A stretch of 12,477 bases of DNA from Pseudomonadota bacterium (GTDB lineage: Bacteria; Pseudomonadota; Alphaproteobacteria; Parvibaculales; Parvibaculaceae), in assembly GCA_021780275.1 (NCBI GenBank), contig JAJXZC010000558.1, forward strand, positions 1 to 12,477, read 5' to 3'. This document shows, piece by piece, positions 5,522 through 12,477 of the stretch (within the stretch, counting starts at the first letter, position 1; each line of letters begins with the position of its first letter). The translations under genes and the position numbers were made by a program. The notes below the pieces were generated by a model that worked only from the letters and a program-made list of their open reading frames with translations, searched no databases and was not told the origin of the DNA.

Positions 5522-6894
5522 AGCTGCGCTCACTGCGCCTGCGCCTGCTCTTCATGGCGCTTGTCGCGAACGCACTCGCGCTGGCGATTTCGGGCGTCGG
5601 GCTCGTCTATCTCTTCGAGCGCCATGTCGAACAACGCATCGACAGCGAACTCGAAACTTACCTGAACCAGCTTGCCGGCCTCGTCACCTTCGCGCCGGAC
5701 GGCACCGCGACGATTTCGACGCCGCTTTCCGATCCGCGCTTCGATCAACCGCTGAGCGGCCTCTATTGGCAGGTCGGCGACGAGACGCGCGGCACATTGC
5801 TGCGCTCCCGCTCGCTCTGGGATGCGACGCTGGCGCTCCCCCACGACACCCTCGGCAATGGAGCCGTCCATCGGCACGAGTTGCAGGGGCCTGCCAAGGT
5901 GCCGCTCATCGTTCGCGAGCGATCGGTCACCTATCGCGCCTCCGGTGAACCCCGCGCGCTTCGCATTGCAGTCGCCATCGACGCATCGGAAGCGCGAACG
6001 GCGGCGCGCGCCTTCGCGGGCGACCTAATCCCTTCGCTCATCCTGCTCGGCGCGGTGCTTCTGGCCGCTGCCTGGACGCAGGTGCAGCTCGGCCTTCGCC
6101 CGCTCGAAGAGATACGGCGCGGCGTCGGCGCGATCAGATCCGGCATCCGCCGCCGCCTGCCCGGCGACTTCCCTGAAGAGGTGATGCCGCTGGCCGAAGA
6201 AGTGAACACCCTGCTCGACGCGCAGGACAAGGCAATCGAGCAGGCGCGCGCAAGCGCCGGCGACCTCGCGCATGGCCTCAAGACGCCGCTCACCGCGCTA
6301 GCCGCCGACGCCCGCGCCTTGCGCGAGCGCGGCGAGGTGGAAACCGCTCAGAATATCGAAGACATTGCCGAGGCGATGCGCCGCCATATCGAACGCGCGC
6401 TCACAAAAGCGCGTCTCAGAAGCGGCCAGCGCGTCGCGACGCCGCTTGCGCCCCAGGCCGACCGCCTCATCCAGACCATCCACAAGACGCCGCTCGGCAG
6501 CGCCTTGAAATGGGAGAACGACATCGCGGCGGACATTGCGGCAATCATCGACCCCGACGATCTCACCGAACTGCTCGGCAATGTCATAGAAAATGCCGCC
6601 AAATGGGCGCGAACGACCGTGCGTCTTTCCTCCATCGCGCGAGACAAAACGGTGACGGTGCTGATCGACGATGACGGCCCCGGCATCCCGGAGGGTTCCC
6701 GCCATGCCGTACTTGAGCGCGGCGTGCGCCTCGACCAGACCATGGCCGGCACCGGCCTCGGTCTCGCGATCGTCGGCGACATCGTTGAAGCCTATAGCGG
6801 CGAATTGGCGCTGGAAGAAAGCCCCCTCGGCGGATTGCGCGTAGGTGTGACCCTGCCCTCCGCTGCAACGACGCCCCGTAGCGAACCGCAATGA
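5518..6894 (+). CDS. PhoQ-type sensor histidine kinase
   Basis: This 458-aa inner-membrane kinase has one membrane helix at about 11-33, a periplasmic sensor region of about 135 residues (34-168), and a second helix at about 170-187. A HAMP-like linker follows, then the dimerisation domain with phosphoacceptor H252 in DLAHGLKTPLTAL, the PhoQ-like form of the H-box. The ATPase domain has the N-box N355-x3-N359 (NVIENAAKW), the G1 box DDGPGIP (385-391) and the G2 box GTGLGLAIV (411-419). All catalytic residues are present, so it should be active. It is translationally coupled to the response regulator. The signal is unknown. The PepSY protein encoded two genes upstream is a plausible periplasmic partner of the sensor domain. 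The operon ends here, facing a gene on the opposite strand 45 bases away. Confidence 0.95.
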   Translation: MKLRSLRLRLLFMALVANALALAISGVGLVYLFERHVEQRIDSELETYLNQLAGLVTFAPDGTATISTPLSDPRFDQPLSGLYWQVGDETRGTLLRSRSLWDATLALPHDTLGNGAVHRHELQGPAKVPLIVRERSVTYRASGEPRALRIAVAIDASEARTAARAFAGDLIPSLILLGAVLLAAAWTQVQLGLRPLEEIRRGVGAIRSGIRRRLPGDFPEEVMPLAEEVNTLLDAQDKAIEQARASAGDLAHGLKTPLTALAADARALRERGEVETAQNIEDIAEAMRRHIERALTKARLRSGQRVATPLAPQADRLIQTIHKTPLGSALKWENDIAADIAAIIDPDDLTELLGNVIENAAKWARTTVRLSSIARDKTVTVLIDDDGPGIPEGSRHAVLERGVRLDQTMAGTGLGLAIVGDIVEAYSGELALEESPLGGLRVGVTLPSAATTPRSEPQ

Positions 6895-6939
6895 ACGCGC
6901 GGCGCTGACCGGCTCGGCTTCTGACGACTGCGAGCCTGC

Positions 6940-8184
6940 CTAAATCAGCGAACGGTAGTCGAGCACGGTAACGCTGCGGCGCGAGGTCACCGTGAAGCCG
7001 CGTTTGCCGAGCGCGGCCTCGATGCCGGGCATATGTTCGGCGCCCCAGGGAATAATGACGGTCGAGCAGGTCGCCGCTTCCTTGTCGAACGTGGCAATCA
7101 GCTTCGCATTACGTTTGTCGATGAGTTCGCCATAGATCGCCGTCACATCCTTGTCGGTGTAGTGGCCGCTCATGGCATCGACGCGGCCATAAGCCGCCCA
7201 GATCGACGGCGCGTTGTAGACTTCGCCGACCGCACCGAGAAACTCGATGGTTTTGGCTGAGAAATCCGAGATGTCGATATCGGCGCGGATGACATTCGTC
7301 ACGTGCGGCATTGCCGGGGTCGCAGCAGGCTTCTGAACCGCCCCTGCCTTCTTCATCATCCACGCGGCCTGAATGCCGGACTGTTCGGCCAGACCCAGCG
7401 TCCGCGCGATGTGGTTATAGGAGAACTTGCCCTTGAGCAGACCCTTCTCGTCGCTGACGCCCTCGACCAGCACGAGCGCATCGGCCGGAAAGCTCGCAAA
7501 GAGATCGCGGTAAAAGCGACCCTCGCCGATATGGACCATGCCGATGAGACGGACCGTCTTTCCATCTTTCTCGAAGGTCGTCTCGCGCGCTTCGACACCC
7601 TTCGACGTGAAGTTGATATAGCCGCCGGTCTGCTTCTCGACTGCCGCTGCGGCGGAGATCGCGCCGACAATTGGCAGCGCGATCAGCATAAGCGCGACCG
7701 CCGAGCCGAGCGCGATCATCGTGCGCCGAACAAGATGCGTCTTCACAGGCAGATCGGAGGCACGAAGATAAAAACGCCCCGTCCGCTGCTTCACGGAAAA
7801 AATTGCGAGGCCGAAAACGGCAAGCTGGATGAGGTCGAGAGGCAAGCTCGACAACGGTCCGCCCGTCAGGTCGAAGGGCCAGGGGAAGAGATTGGCCCAG
7901 AAGGTATAGGCGACCGGCAGCAGGAAGATGCGCTTCGGCAGATGCGGAACAAAGAAGAGCAGAAGCGCCATCGGCAAGGCGAGAAGCAGAACGACGGCTA
8001 GCGCGAGATCATTCCGGACGGGCGTGAGACCGTGAATCCCGCCAAGCCCCCGCAACAGATCGTCGAGCGTCGACAGAGCGCCATCGAGCCCGAAGGCGAT
8101 GAGCCATGCGCTCGCGAAAAGCGCCGCGCCCGCTAGAAAGCGGCTACGGCGCAGAAGCATCGTCTCGATGGTGGCGTCAGTCAT
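6940..8184 (-). CDS. Membrane-anchored TraB/TIKI-like protein
   Basis: This 414-aa protein has an N-terminal half with about five hydrophobic segments (about 15-33, 58-80, 85-100, 111-130, 155-180) and a soluble C-terminal half. The soluble part carries motifs of the TraB/PrgY/TIKI superfamily: VRLIGMVHIGEG with H218 and E221, ALVLVEGV with E241, IDKRN with R358-N359, and IIPWGAEHMPGIEAALGKRGF with H384. In TIKI proteins such His and Glu residues support metal-dependent protease activity. Most bacterial members have no known substrate. It is unusual in placing the catalytic-like domain after several membrane helices. The start has a good ribosome binding site (ggggag, about seven bases upstream). 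It may be co-transcribed with the PhnA-like gene 70 bases upstream. The family call is fairly sure, the function is not. Confidence 0.75.
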   Translation of the reverse strand: MTDATIETMLLRRSRFLAGAALFASAWLIAFGLDGALSTLDDLLRGLGGIHGLTPVRNDLALAVVLLLALPMALLLFFVPHLPKRIFLLPVAYTFWANLFPWPFDLTGGPLSSLPLDLIQLAVFGLAIFSVKQRTGRFYLRASDLPVKTHLVRRTMIALGSAVALMLIALPIVGAISAAAAVEKQTGGYINFTSKGVEARETTFEKDGKTVRLIGMVHIGEGRFYRDLFASFPADALVLVEGVSDEKGLLKGKFSYNHIARTLGLAEQSGIQAAWMMKKAGAVQKPAATPAMPHVTNVIRADIDISDFSAKTIEFLGAVGEVYNAPSIWAAYGRVDAMSGHYTDKDVTAIYGELIDKRNAKLIATFDKEAATCSTVIIPWGAEHMPGIEAALGKRGFTVTSRRSVTVLDYRSLI

Positions 8185-8254
8185 CTGATACTCCCCGGAA
8201 ACTTCCCGTGGAGGCTAGCAGATCGATCCGTATGCGTGCCACCGCGGAAGACGG

Positions 8255-8473
8255 TCAGGCCTTCTTCAGGAACTCGGTCCGCAGGACCAGGCCCTTCACC
8301 TTTTCGGCGTTGCACTCGATCAGGTCTTCGTCGTCGGTGAGGCGGATATTCTTGATGACGGTGCCGCGCTTCAGCGTGACGGAGGTGCCCTTTACCTTCA
8401 GGTCCTTGATGACCATGACGGAATCGCCGTCACTGAGCTGCGTGCCGTTGCTGTCTTTGACGATGAGGGTCAT
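8255..8473 (-). CDS. PhnA/YjdM-like protein, short form without zinc ribbon
   Basis: The 72 residues match the C-terminal PhnA domain: KDSNGTQLSDGDSVMVIKDL, then a KRGTVIKNIRL strand pair, then LIECNAEKVKG and the closing LRTEFLKK. E. coli YjdM (formerly PhnA) is about 110 residues and starts with a zinc ribbon that is absent here. The ATG at 8473 begins right at the domain boundary, and no in-frame ribbon is encoded upstream. The short form is common in Alphaproteobacteria as I recall, so this is probably not a truncation. Despite the old name, a role in alkylphosphonate use is not supported for this family and the function is unknown. Confidence 0.9.
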   Translation of the reverse strand: MTLIVKDSNGTQLSDGDSVMVIKDLKVKGTSVTLKRGTVIKNIRLTDDEDLIECNAEKVKGLVLRTEFLKKA

Positions 8474-8555
8474 GGTCTTGTCCGCTTGGAGGAATGGAAT
8501 CCCTCTTTAGGCGGCGCGGGCTGGAATCGCAAGCGGGCGGTTTGAAGCAGGCGGC

Positions 8556-9437
8556 CTAGCCCGCGTCGCGCGTCGTTCTGGTCTCCAGCGGATCGCGCTT
8601 CAACACGCGGCCTTCGAGCGCGCCGAGCCAGTCGAGACCTTCGCGCAACCGCACAACTTCGCCAATGACGATGATCGCAGGAGCCTTGAAGCCCGTGCGC
8701 TCGACATCAGCGGCGGCGGTGGCCAGCGTCGTCTCAAGCACTTCCTGATCCTTCAGCGTCGCATTGCGGACGAGCGCCACGGGTTCATGCGCCGCCCGGC
8801 CATTGGCGATAAGAAGATCGGCGATGCGCGGCAGATGCGACAGCGCCATGTAAAGCACGATGACGGGCGAGCCTTTGGCGATCGACGGCCAGTCGAGATG
8901 TTCCGGCACCTCGCCGTCGGCCATATGGCCCGTGATGAAGGTGACGGCATGGTTCACATCGCGATGCGTCACTGGTATGCCCGCATAGCCAAGCCCGCCA
9001 ATGCCCGCGGTGACGCCCGGCACGACACGGAATGGAATGCCCGCATCGACCAGCGCCAGCGCCTCCTCGCCGCCGCGGCCGAAGACGAAGGGATCGCCGC
9101 CCTTGAGCCGGAGCACACGCTTGCCCTGCCTTGCAAGCTCGACAAGGCGGGCCGAGATGTCGCGCTGCTTCGGGCTCGGCTTTCCGCCGCGCTTGCCGGA
9201 ATATTCGAGCTTCGCGCGCGGGTTCGCGAGGCCAAGCACAGCCTCATCCACCAGCGCGTCATAAACGATGACATCTGCCTGATTGAGCGCATTCACGGCG
9301 TGGAGCGTCAGCAGGCCCGGATCGCCCGGCCCAGCGCCGACAAGCCAGACCCAGCCGGGCTCGAAAGCAGGCAAGCCGAGGCGCGCGGAGACATTCTCCG
9401 CCACCCGTCCACCCAGCTTTACGACCTTGTCGCTCAT
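8556..9437 (-). CDS. cobA: Uroporphyrinogen-III C-methyltransferase (SUMT)
   Basis: This cytoplasmic enzyme uses two S-adenosylmethionine molecules to methylate uroporphyrinogen III at C2 and C7, giving precorrin-2 for sirohaem or cobalamin. Counting from the ATG at 9437 (293 aa), family motifs are VGAGPGDPGLLT (33-44), YSGKRGG, RLKGGDPFVFGRGGEE (111-126), VVPGVTAG (139-146) and GIPVTHRD (154-161). An in-frame GTG at 9473 would add 12 residues and repeat the MSD- beginning. Neither start has a clear ribosome binding site, and I prefer ATG because the extra residues lie in AT-rich intergenic DNA. The protein is a single-domain SUMT without the CysG dehydrogenase/ferrochelatase part. No other sirohaem, sulfite-reduction or cobalamin genes are next to it, so the pathway it serves cannot be told from context. 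Confidence 0.95.
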   Translation of the reverse strand: MSDKVVKLGGRVAENVSARLGLPAFEPGWVWLVGAGPGDPGLLTLHAVNALNQADVIVYDALVDEAVLGLANPRAKLEYSGKRGGKPSPKQRDISARLVELARQGKRVLRLKGGDPFVFGRGGEEALALVDAGIPFRVVPGVTAGIGGLGYAGIPVTHRDVNHAVTFITGHMADGEVPEHLDWPSIAKGSPVIVLYMALSHLPRIADLLIANGRAAHEPVALVRNATLKDQEVLETTLATAAADVERTGFKAPAIIVIGEVVRLREGLDWLGALEGRVLKRDPLETRTTRDAG

Positions 9438-9593
9438 TTTACCAATATTAACTGTTATTTCTTCGTCAGACACGCAATAATATGTAAATAGCTGTTGGCA
9501 ATCGTAAGATCAAGAGCGCGCCCTCTTCGCCGCGACGACGCCCCATGAAAAACTTTCACACCTTGGTCACGCCTTCAAATTAGGCTTTTCGCC

Positions 9594-10301
9594 ATGAGAG
9601 ACAATCAATGGACATGGGCGGCGCTGGTGCTGCTCGCTGTGGTGGCCCTGCTTTTCTTCCTCAACAGCCGCTTTCCGGGCGCATTGGCGAATGAAGACCA
9701 GAAGATGCGCCTGGTCTATGGCCTCACCTGGCTCACACTGATCCTCGGCAGCGTGGCGGTCGGCTGGCGCGGCCGCGCGGGCCTCGCGTTGAAGCAGGCG
9801 CTCGCCTGGGTGGGCATCGCGCTCATTCTTGTCGTCGCCTACTCCTACCGCGAAGACTTCATGGGCCTCGGCGGAATGCTGGCCCAGCGTACCATGGGCG
9901 AGCTGGTGCCGAGCCAGCCGATCGAAGCCGCGCCCGGCGTTGCCTATCTCGCACGCGACCTCTCCGGCCATTTCGCGGCAGATGCGCTCGTCAACGGCAC
10001 CCATGTCCATTTCATGGTGGATACCGGCGCGACCGACGTGGCGCTGACATCCGCCGATGCCCAGCGGCTCGGCTTCGACCTCTCGAAACTCGCCTATACC
10101 GTTCCATACAGCACCGCCAATGGCGCCGTGATGGCGGCCCGGGTGACGCTGGACGAGATCGAAATTGCCGGCATCAAGGTGCGCAACGTGAAAGCTTCGG
10201 TTTCCCGCGACGACCTCAGCCAGTCGCTTCTCGGCATGAGCTTTCTCAACCAGCTTCGCGGCTTCGAGTTTCAGGGGAACCGCCTCGTCCTGCGCGAGTA
10301 G
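9594..10301 (+). CDS. Membrane-anchored retropepsin-like aspartic protease (TIGR02281-like)
   Basis: This 235-aa protein has three hydrophobic segments in its first 85 residues (about 7-23, 40-57, 68-83), then a soluble domain of about 120 residues facing the periplasm if the topology is typical. The domain contains the aspartic protease triad D143-T144-G145 in HFMVDTGATDVALT and the second conserved segment LLGMSFLNQL (212-221), ending in FQGNRLVLRE. A single D-T-G per chain means it would have to dimerise to be active, as retroviral proteases do. Such clan-AA proteins are common in Alphaproteobacteria and their substrates are unknown. The gene is divergent from cobA, separated by about 155 bases, and is followed by the phosphomannomutase gene 127 bases later with its own leader, so it is probably monocistronic. 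Confidence 0.85.
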   Translation: MRDNQWTWAALVLLAVVALLFFLNSRFPGALANEDQKMRLVYGLTWLTLILGSVAVGWRGRAGLALKQALAWVGIALILVVAYSYREDFMGLGGMLAQRTMGELVPSQPIEAAPGVAYLARDLSGHFAADALVNGTHVHFMVDTGATDVALTSADAQRLGFDLSKLAYTVPYSTANGAVMAARVTLDEIEIAGIKVRNVKASVSRDDLSQSLLGMSFLNQLRGFEFQGNRLVLRE

Positions 10302-10389
10302 GACGAAGAAAAACGAGGGGACGCCGCACCGCCCCCGGCTTTGCCACAAACAAACCAAAATCCGCATCCAAACAAGTGTGCCGACCCGC

Positions 10390-10395
10390 TATAAG
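10390..10395 (+). promoter_or_regulatory. Possible -10 element for the phosphomannomutase gene
   Basis: TATAAG lies 33 bases before the ATG in otherwise unstructured intergenic DNA. A weak -35 match (TCCAAA, 10367-10372) sits 17 bases upstream. Only the -10 part is convincing. Confidence 0.35.
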
Positions 10396-10428
10396 AGTCG
10401 AGCATGATGCGACATCAAGGAGAGAGGG

Positions 10429-11928
10429 ATGTTTCCCAAACCGCGCGCCGACCTGAAGCCCAACACCTATGAATTCGAGACGCAGCCGCTCGTCTCGCCG
10501 TCCGGCTTCCGCGAATATGATGCGCGCTGGCTCTATCCCGAGCAGATCAACCTTAATGGCGTGCAGGCACTCGGCCTCGGCCTAGGCACGCTGATCCATG
10601 AAATGGGCGTGCGGCCCGCCATCGCCGTCGGGCAGGACTATCGGTCCTATTCGGTCTCGATCAAGCAGGCGCTTATCATCGGCCTGATGCGGGCCGGCTG
10701 CGAAGTCCACGACATCGGCCTCGCGCTTTCGCCGGTCGCCTATTTTTCGCAATTCGCGCTCGACGTGCCCTGCGTCGCCATGGTGACGGCAAGCCATAAT
10801 GAAAACGGCTGGACCGGCGTAAAGATGGGCGCGCAGCGTCCGCTGACCTTCGGCCCCGACGAGATGGGCCGCGTGAAGGAGATCGTTCTTTCCGGCGCCT
10901 TCAAGGAGCGCGAAGGCGGTAAATATATTCAGGTGACGGATATGGCCCAGCGCTATATCGCCGATCTGACCAACCGCCCGAAGATCTCGCGCAAGCTCCG
11001 CGTCGTCGCCGCATGCGGCAACGGCACGGCGGGTTATTTTGCCCCCAAAGTTCTCGAAGGCATCGGCGCCGAAGTGATCCCGCTCGATTGCTCGCTCGAT
11101 TACACCTTCCCGAACTACAATCCGAACCCGGAGGATATGGAAATGCTCCATGCCCTTCGCGACAAGGTTCTGGCGGAAGGCGCCGATGTCGGCCTCGGCT
11201 TCGACGGCGACGGCGACCGCTGCGGCGTCGTGGACAATACGGGCGAGGAAATTTTCGCCGACAAGGTGGGCGTCATGCTCGCCCGCGATCTTTCGGCGCG
11301 TTTTCCCAATGCGCAATTCGTCGTCGACGTGAAATCGACCGGCCTCTTCCTCACCGATCCGGTGCTGATCGCCAATGGCGCAAAGACCGACTACTGGAAG
11401 ACCGGCCATTCCTATATCAAGCGCCGCGCGCATGAGCTGAACGCGCTGGTCGGCTTCGAGAAGTCCGGCCACTACTTCTTCAATCCGCCGATCGGCCGCG
11501 GCTATGACGACGGCCTCGTCTCGGCCATCGCGATCTGCGACATGCTCGACCGCAATCCGGGAAAGAAGATGTCGGAACTGCGCGAGGCGCTGCCCAAGAC
11601 CTGGGGCTCGCCCACCATGTCGCCCTTCTGCCCCGACGAAGTGAAATATGAAGTCGTCGAACGCATGGTGAAGCTCTTCACCGACATGAAGGCGAAAGGC
11701 GAAACGATCCTCGGCCAGAAGATCCGCGACCTCATCACGGTGAACGGCATCCGCCTGGTGCTGGAAGACGGCACCTGGGGCCTCGTGCGCGCCTCGTCGA
11801 ACAAGCCCGGCCTCGTCGTCGTGGTTGAAAGCCCGGTGTCGGAAGCGAATATGCGCGGCATCTTCGCGGAGATCGACAAGCGGCTTTCCGCCAATCCGGA
11901 AGTGGGCGCCTACGACCAGAAGATCTGA
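10429..11928 (+). CDS. Phosphomannomutase/phosphoglucomutase
   Basis: This 499-aa enzyme interconverts hexose 6- and 1-phosphates, supplying mannose-1-P or glucose-1-P for nucleotide sugars used in LPS and exopolysaccharide. All four active-site elements of the alpha-D-phosphohexomutase family are present. They are the phosphoserine loop TASHNENG with S122, the metal loop FDGDGDRCG with D259, D261 and D263, the sugar-specificity loop FEKSGHYF with E344 to H348, and the C-terminal phosphate loop RASSNKPG starting at R454. Length and motif spacing are normal. The ATG at 10429 has an excellent ribosome binding site (aaggagagaggg). It is probably co-transcribed with the thioesterase gene 22 bases downstream. 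ManB/PmmB or AlgC-like naming cannot be settled from sequence alone, so I leave the symbol empty. Confidence 0.95.
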   Translation: MFPKPRADLKPNTYEFETQPLVSPSGFREYDARWLYPEQINLNGVQALGLGLGTLIHEMGVRPAIAVGQDYRSYSVSIKQALIIGLMRAGCEVHDIGLALSPVAYFSQFALDVPCVAMVTASHNENGWTGVKMGAQRPLTFGPDEMGRVKEIVLSGAFKEREGGKYIQVTDMAQRYIADLTNRPKISRKLRVVAACGNGTAGYFAPKVLEGIGAEVIPLDCSLDYTFPNYNPNPEDMEMLHALRDKVLAEGADVGLGFDGDGDRCGVVDNTGEEIFADKVGVMLARDLSARFPNAQFVVDVKSTGLFLTDPVLIANGAKTDYWKTGHSYIKRRAHELNALVGFEKSGHYFFNPPIGRGYDDGLVSAIAICDMLDRNPGKKMSELREALPKTWGSPTMSPFCPDEVKYEVVERMVKLFTDMKAKGETILGQKIRDLITVNGIRLVLEDGTWGLVRASSNKPGLVVVVESPVSEANMRGIFAEIDKRLSANPEVGAYDQKI

Positions 11929-11950
11929 TCAGTCTCCGGGGGGAGCACAC

Positions 11951-12376
11951 ATGACCATCGACATTCCCACGGGCTTCGTGCCCGTGGGGGCTTCTTCAGG
12001 CTCGGAAAATTTCGAGACTCTGGCAGGCCCCTTCTACCAGCGTCAGGACACGTCCGAGGGCGTGGCCGTGTGGGGCTTTCGTGCCGCACGCAAGCATTGC
12101 AATCCCTTCGGGGTGGTGCATGGCGGCATGCTCACGACCTTCGCCGACACGTTGATGGGAAGCCTCGTCTTCCACGCGATTGAGGGTGCGCCATGCGCCA
12201 CCATCACGCTCACCATGGATTTTGTGGGCGCCGGTCGCGAAGGCGACTGGATCGAAGGCCGCGCCGAATTGCTGCGTCAGGGACGCTCGGTCTGTTTCCT
12301 CAGATCGGAACTGCGCATAGGCGACAAGCTCATTCTCAATGCGAGCGGCGCCTGGGCCATCATCGGCTCACGCTGA
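11951..12376 (+). CDS. PaaI-type hotdog-fold thioesterase
   Basis: This 141-aa cytoplasmic protein belongs to the PaaI/YdiI group of acyl-CoA thioesterases. It shows the signature NPFGVVHGGMLTTFAD with N51, H57-G58-G59 and D66, on the central hotdog helix, followed by the strands TITLTMDFVGAG and ACSV-like strand SVCFLRSELRIG. The acyl substrate is unknown. I chose the ATG at 11951 because of its strong ribosome binding site (ggggggag, 11938-11945). The open frame extends back to 11825 but that part overlaps the phosphomannomutase gene and reads as Arg-rich non-protein. It follows phosphomannomutase by 22 bases. Its TGA lies inside the end of the convergent gene at the right edge. Confidence 0.9.
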   Translation: MTIDIPTGFVPVGASSGSENFETLAGPFYQRQDTSEGVAVWGFRAARKHCNPFGVVHGGMLTTFADTLMGSLVFHAIEGAPCATITLTMDFVGAGREGDWIEGRAELLRQGRSVCFLRSELRIGDKLILNASGAWAIIGSR

Positions 12377-12477
12377 GACAAGCGCCTCGCGAGGCACCAG
12401 CGCCATCGCATCGCGGATAACCTGCGCACCCGCGCCATGCCGCGGCGCATTTTCCGAGATATAACGGCCGAAGACCC
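12368..12477 (-). CDS. C-terminal fragment of an unidentified gene (cut by window edge)
   Basis: The minus strand is open from the right edge to a TGA at 12370-12368, giving 35 residues (beginning VFGRYISENAPRHG and ending PREALVSA). Third codon positions are mostly G or C, as in the neighbouring genes, and the residue mix looks like a real helical C-terminus. It converges on the thioesterase gene and the two stop codons overlap, sharing nine bases. The fragment is too short for me to name a family. Confidence 0.55.
   Translation of the reverse strand, partial: VFGRYISENAPRHGAGAQVIRDAMALVPREALVSA

Noticed and set aside
6911..6936. Stem ggctcg/cgagcc between the kinase and the TraB-like gene, as a bidirectional terminator
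   Set aside because: Only six pairs, a 14-base loop and no T-tract on either strand.
9512..9527. Small inverted repeat aagag/ctctt in the cobA-protease intergenic region as an operator
   Set aside because: Five base pairs is within chance expectation, and no second copy is present.
10316..10336. GC-rich stem after the aspartic protease gene as terminator
   Set aside because: The stem needs a bulge and no T-run follows it.
10404..10472. Short open frame starting ATGATG just before phosphomannomutase (possible leader peptide)
   Set aside because: It has no ribosome binding site of its own and its sequence runs out of frame into the phosphomannomutase gene without recognisable regulatory residues.

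Overview
The window reads as a high-GC alphaproteobacterial chromosome segment joined to foreign DNA at its left end. From about 3.5 kb to the right edge, gene content and protein style (phosphomannomutase of the rhizobial type, PhoP/FeuP-like two-component pair, TIGR02281-like aspartic protease, strong G/C at third codon positions) fit Hyphomicrobiales or a Parvibaculum-like lineage. This assignment is from memory of the families, not from a search.

Left part (1-3.3 kb) is a mosaic. It starts with the tail of a small protein that may be UspA-like (2-286). A Cys-rich protein follows at 327 whose body resembles the planctomycete DUF6666-type family. That homology stops abruptly at about 836, where the sequence continues in a different frame as the C-terminal two thirds of a POT-family proton/peptide symporter (829-1785). 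Both halves are broken and meet in a shared stretch of about nine bases. Next comes an AT-rich 410-aa gene (1950-3182) with an N-terminal zinc-ribbon-like Cys pair set and a C-terminal HEPN RNase-type motif, which is a candidate toxin or defence gene.

Middle part (3.5-6.9 kb) is a coherent divergent regulon. One arm (minus strand) encodes a secreted PepSY protein and a cytochrome b561-type membrane protein. The other (plus strand) encodes a second secreted PepSY protein, an OmpR/PhoP-type response regulator and a PhoQ-type histidine kinase, with start and stop codons overlapping throughout. The short divergent intergenic region holds two direct-repeat boxes, TCAGCG-N5-TCAGCG/T, one facing each arm, which is the layout expected for binding sites of a PhoP-like regulator.

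Right part (6.9-12.5 kb) is ordinary housekeeping DNA. It holds a membrane-anchored TraB/TIKI-like protein, a short PhnA/YjdM-like protein and uroporphyrinogen-III C-methyltransferase (cobA-type) on the minus strand. On the plus strand are a membrane-anchored retropepsin-like protease, a phosphomannomutase/phosphoglucomutase and a PaaI-type hotdog thioesterase. The last 110 bases hold the C-terminus of a convergent minus-strand gene. No tRNA, rRNA, CRISPR array or recognisable transposase was seen.
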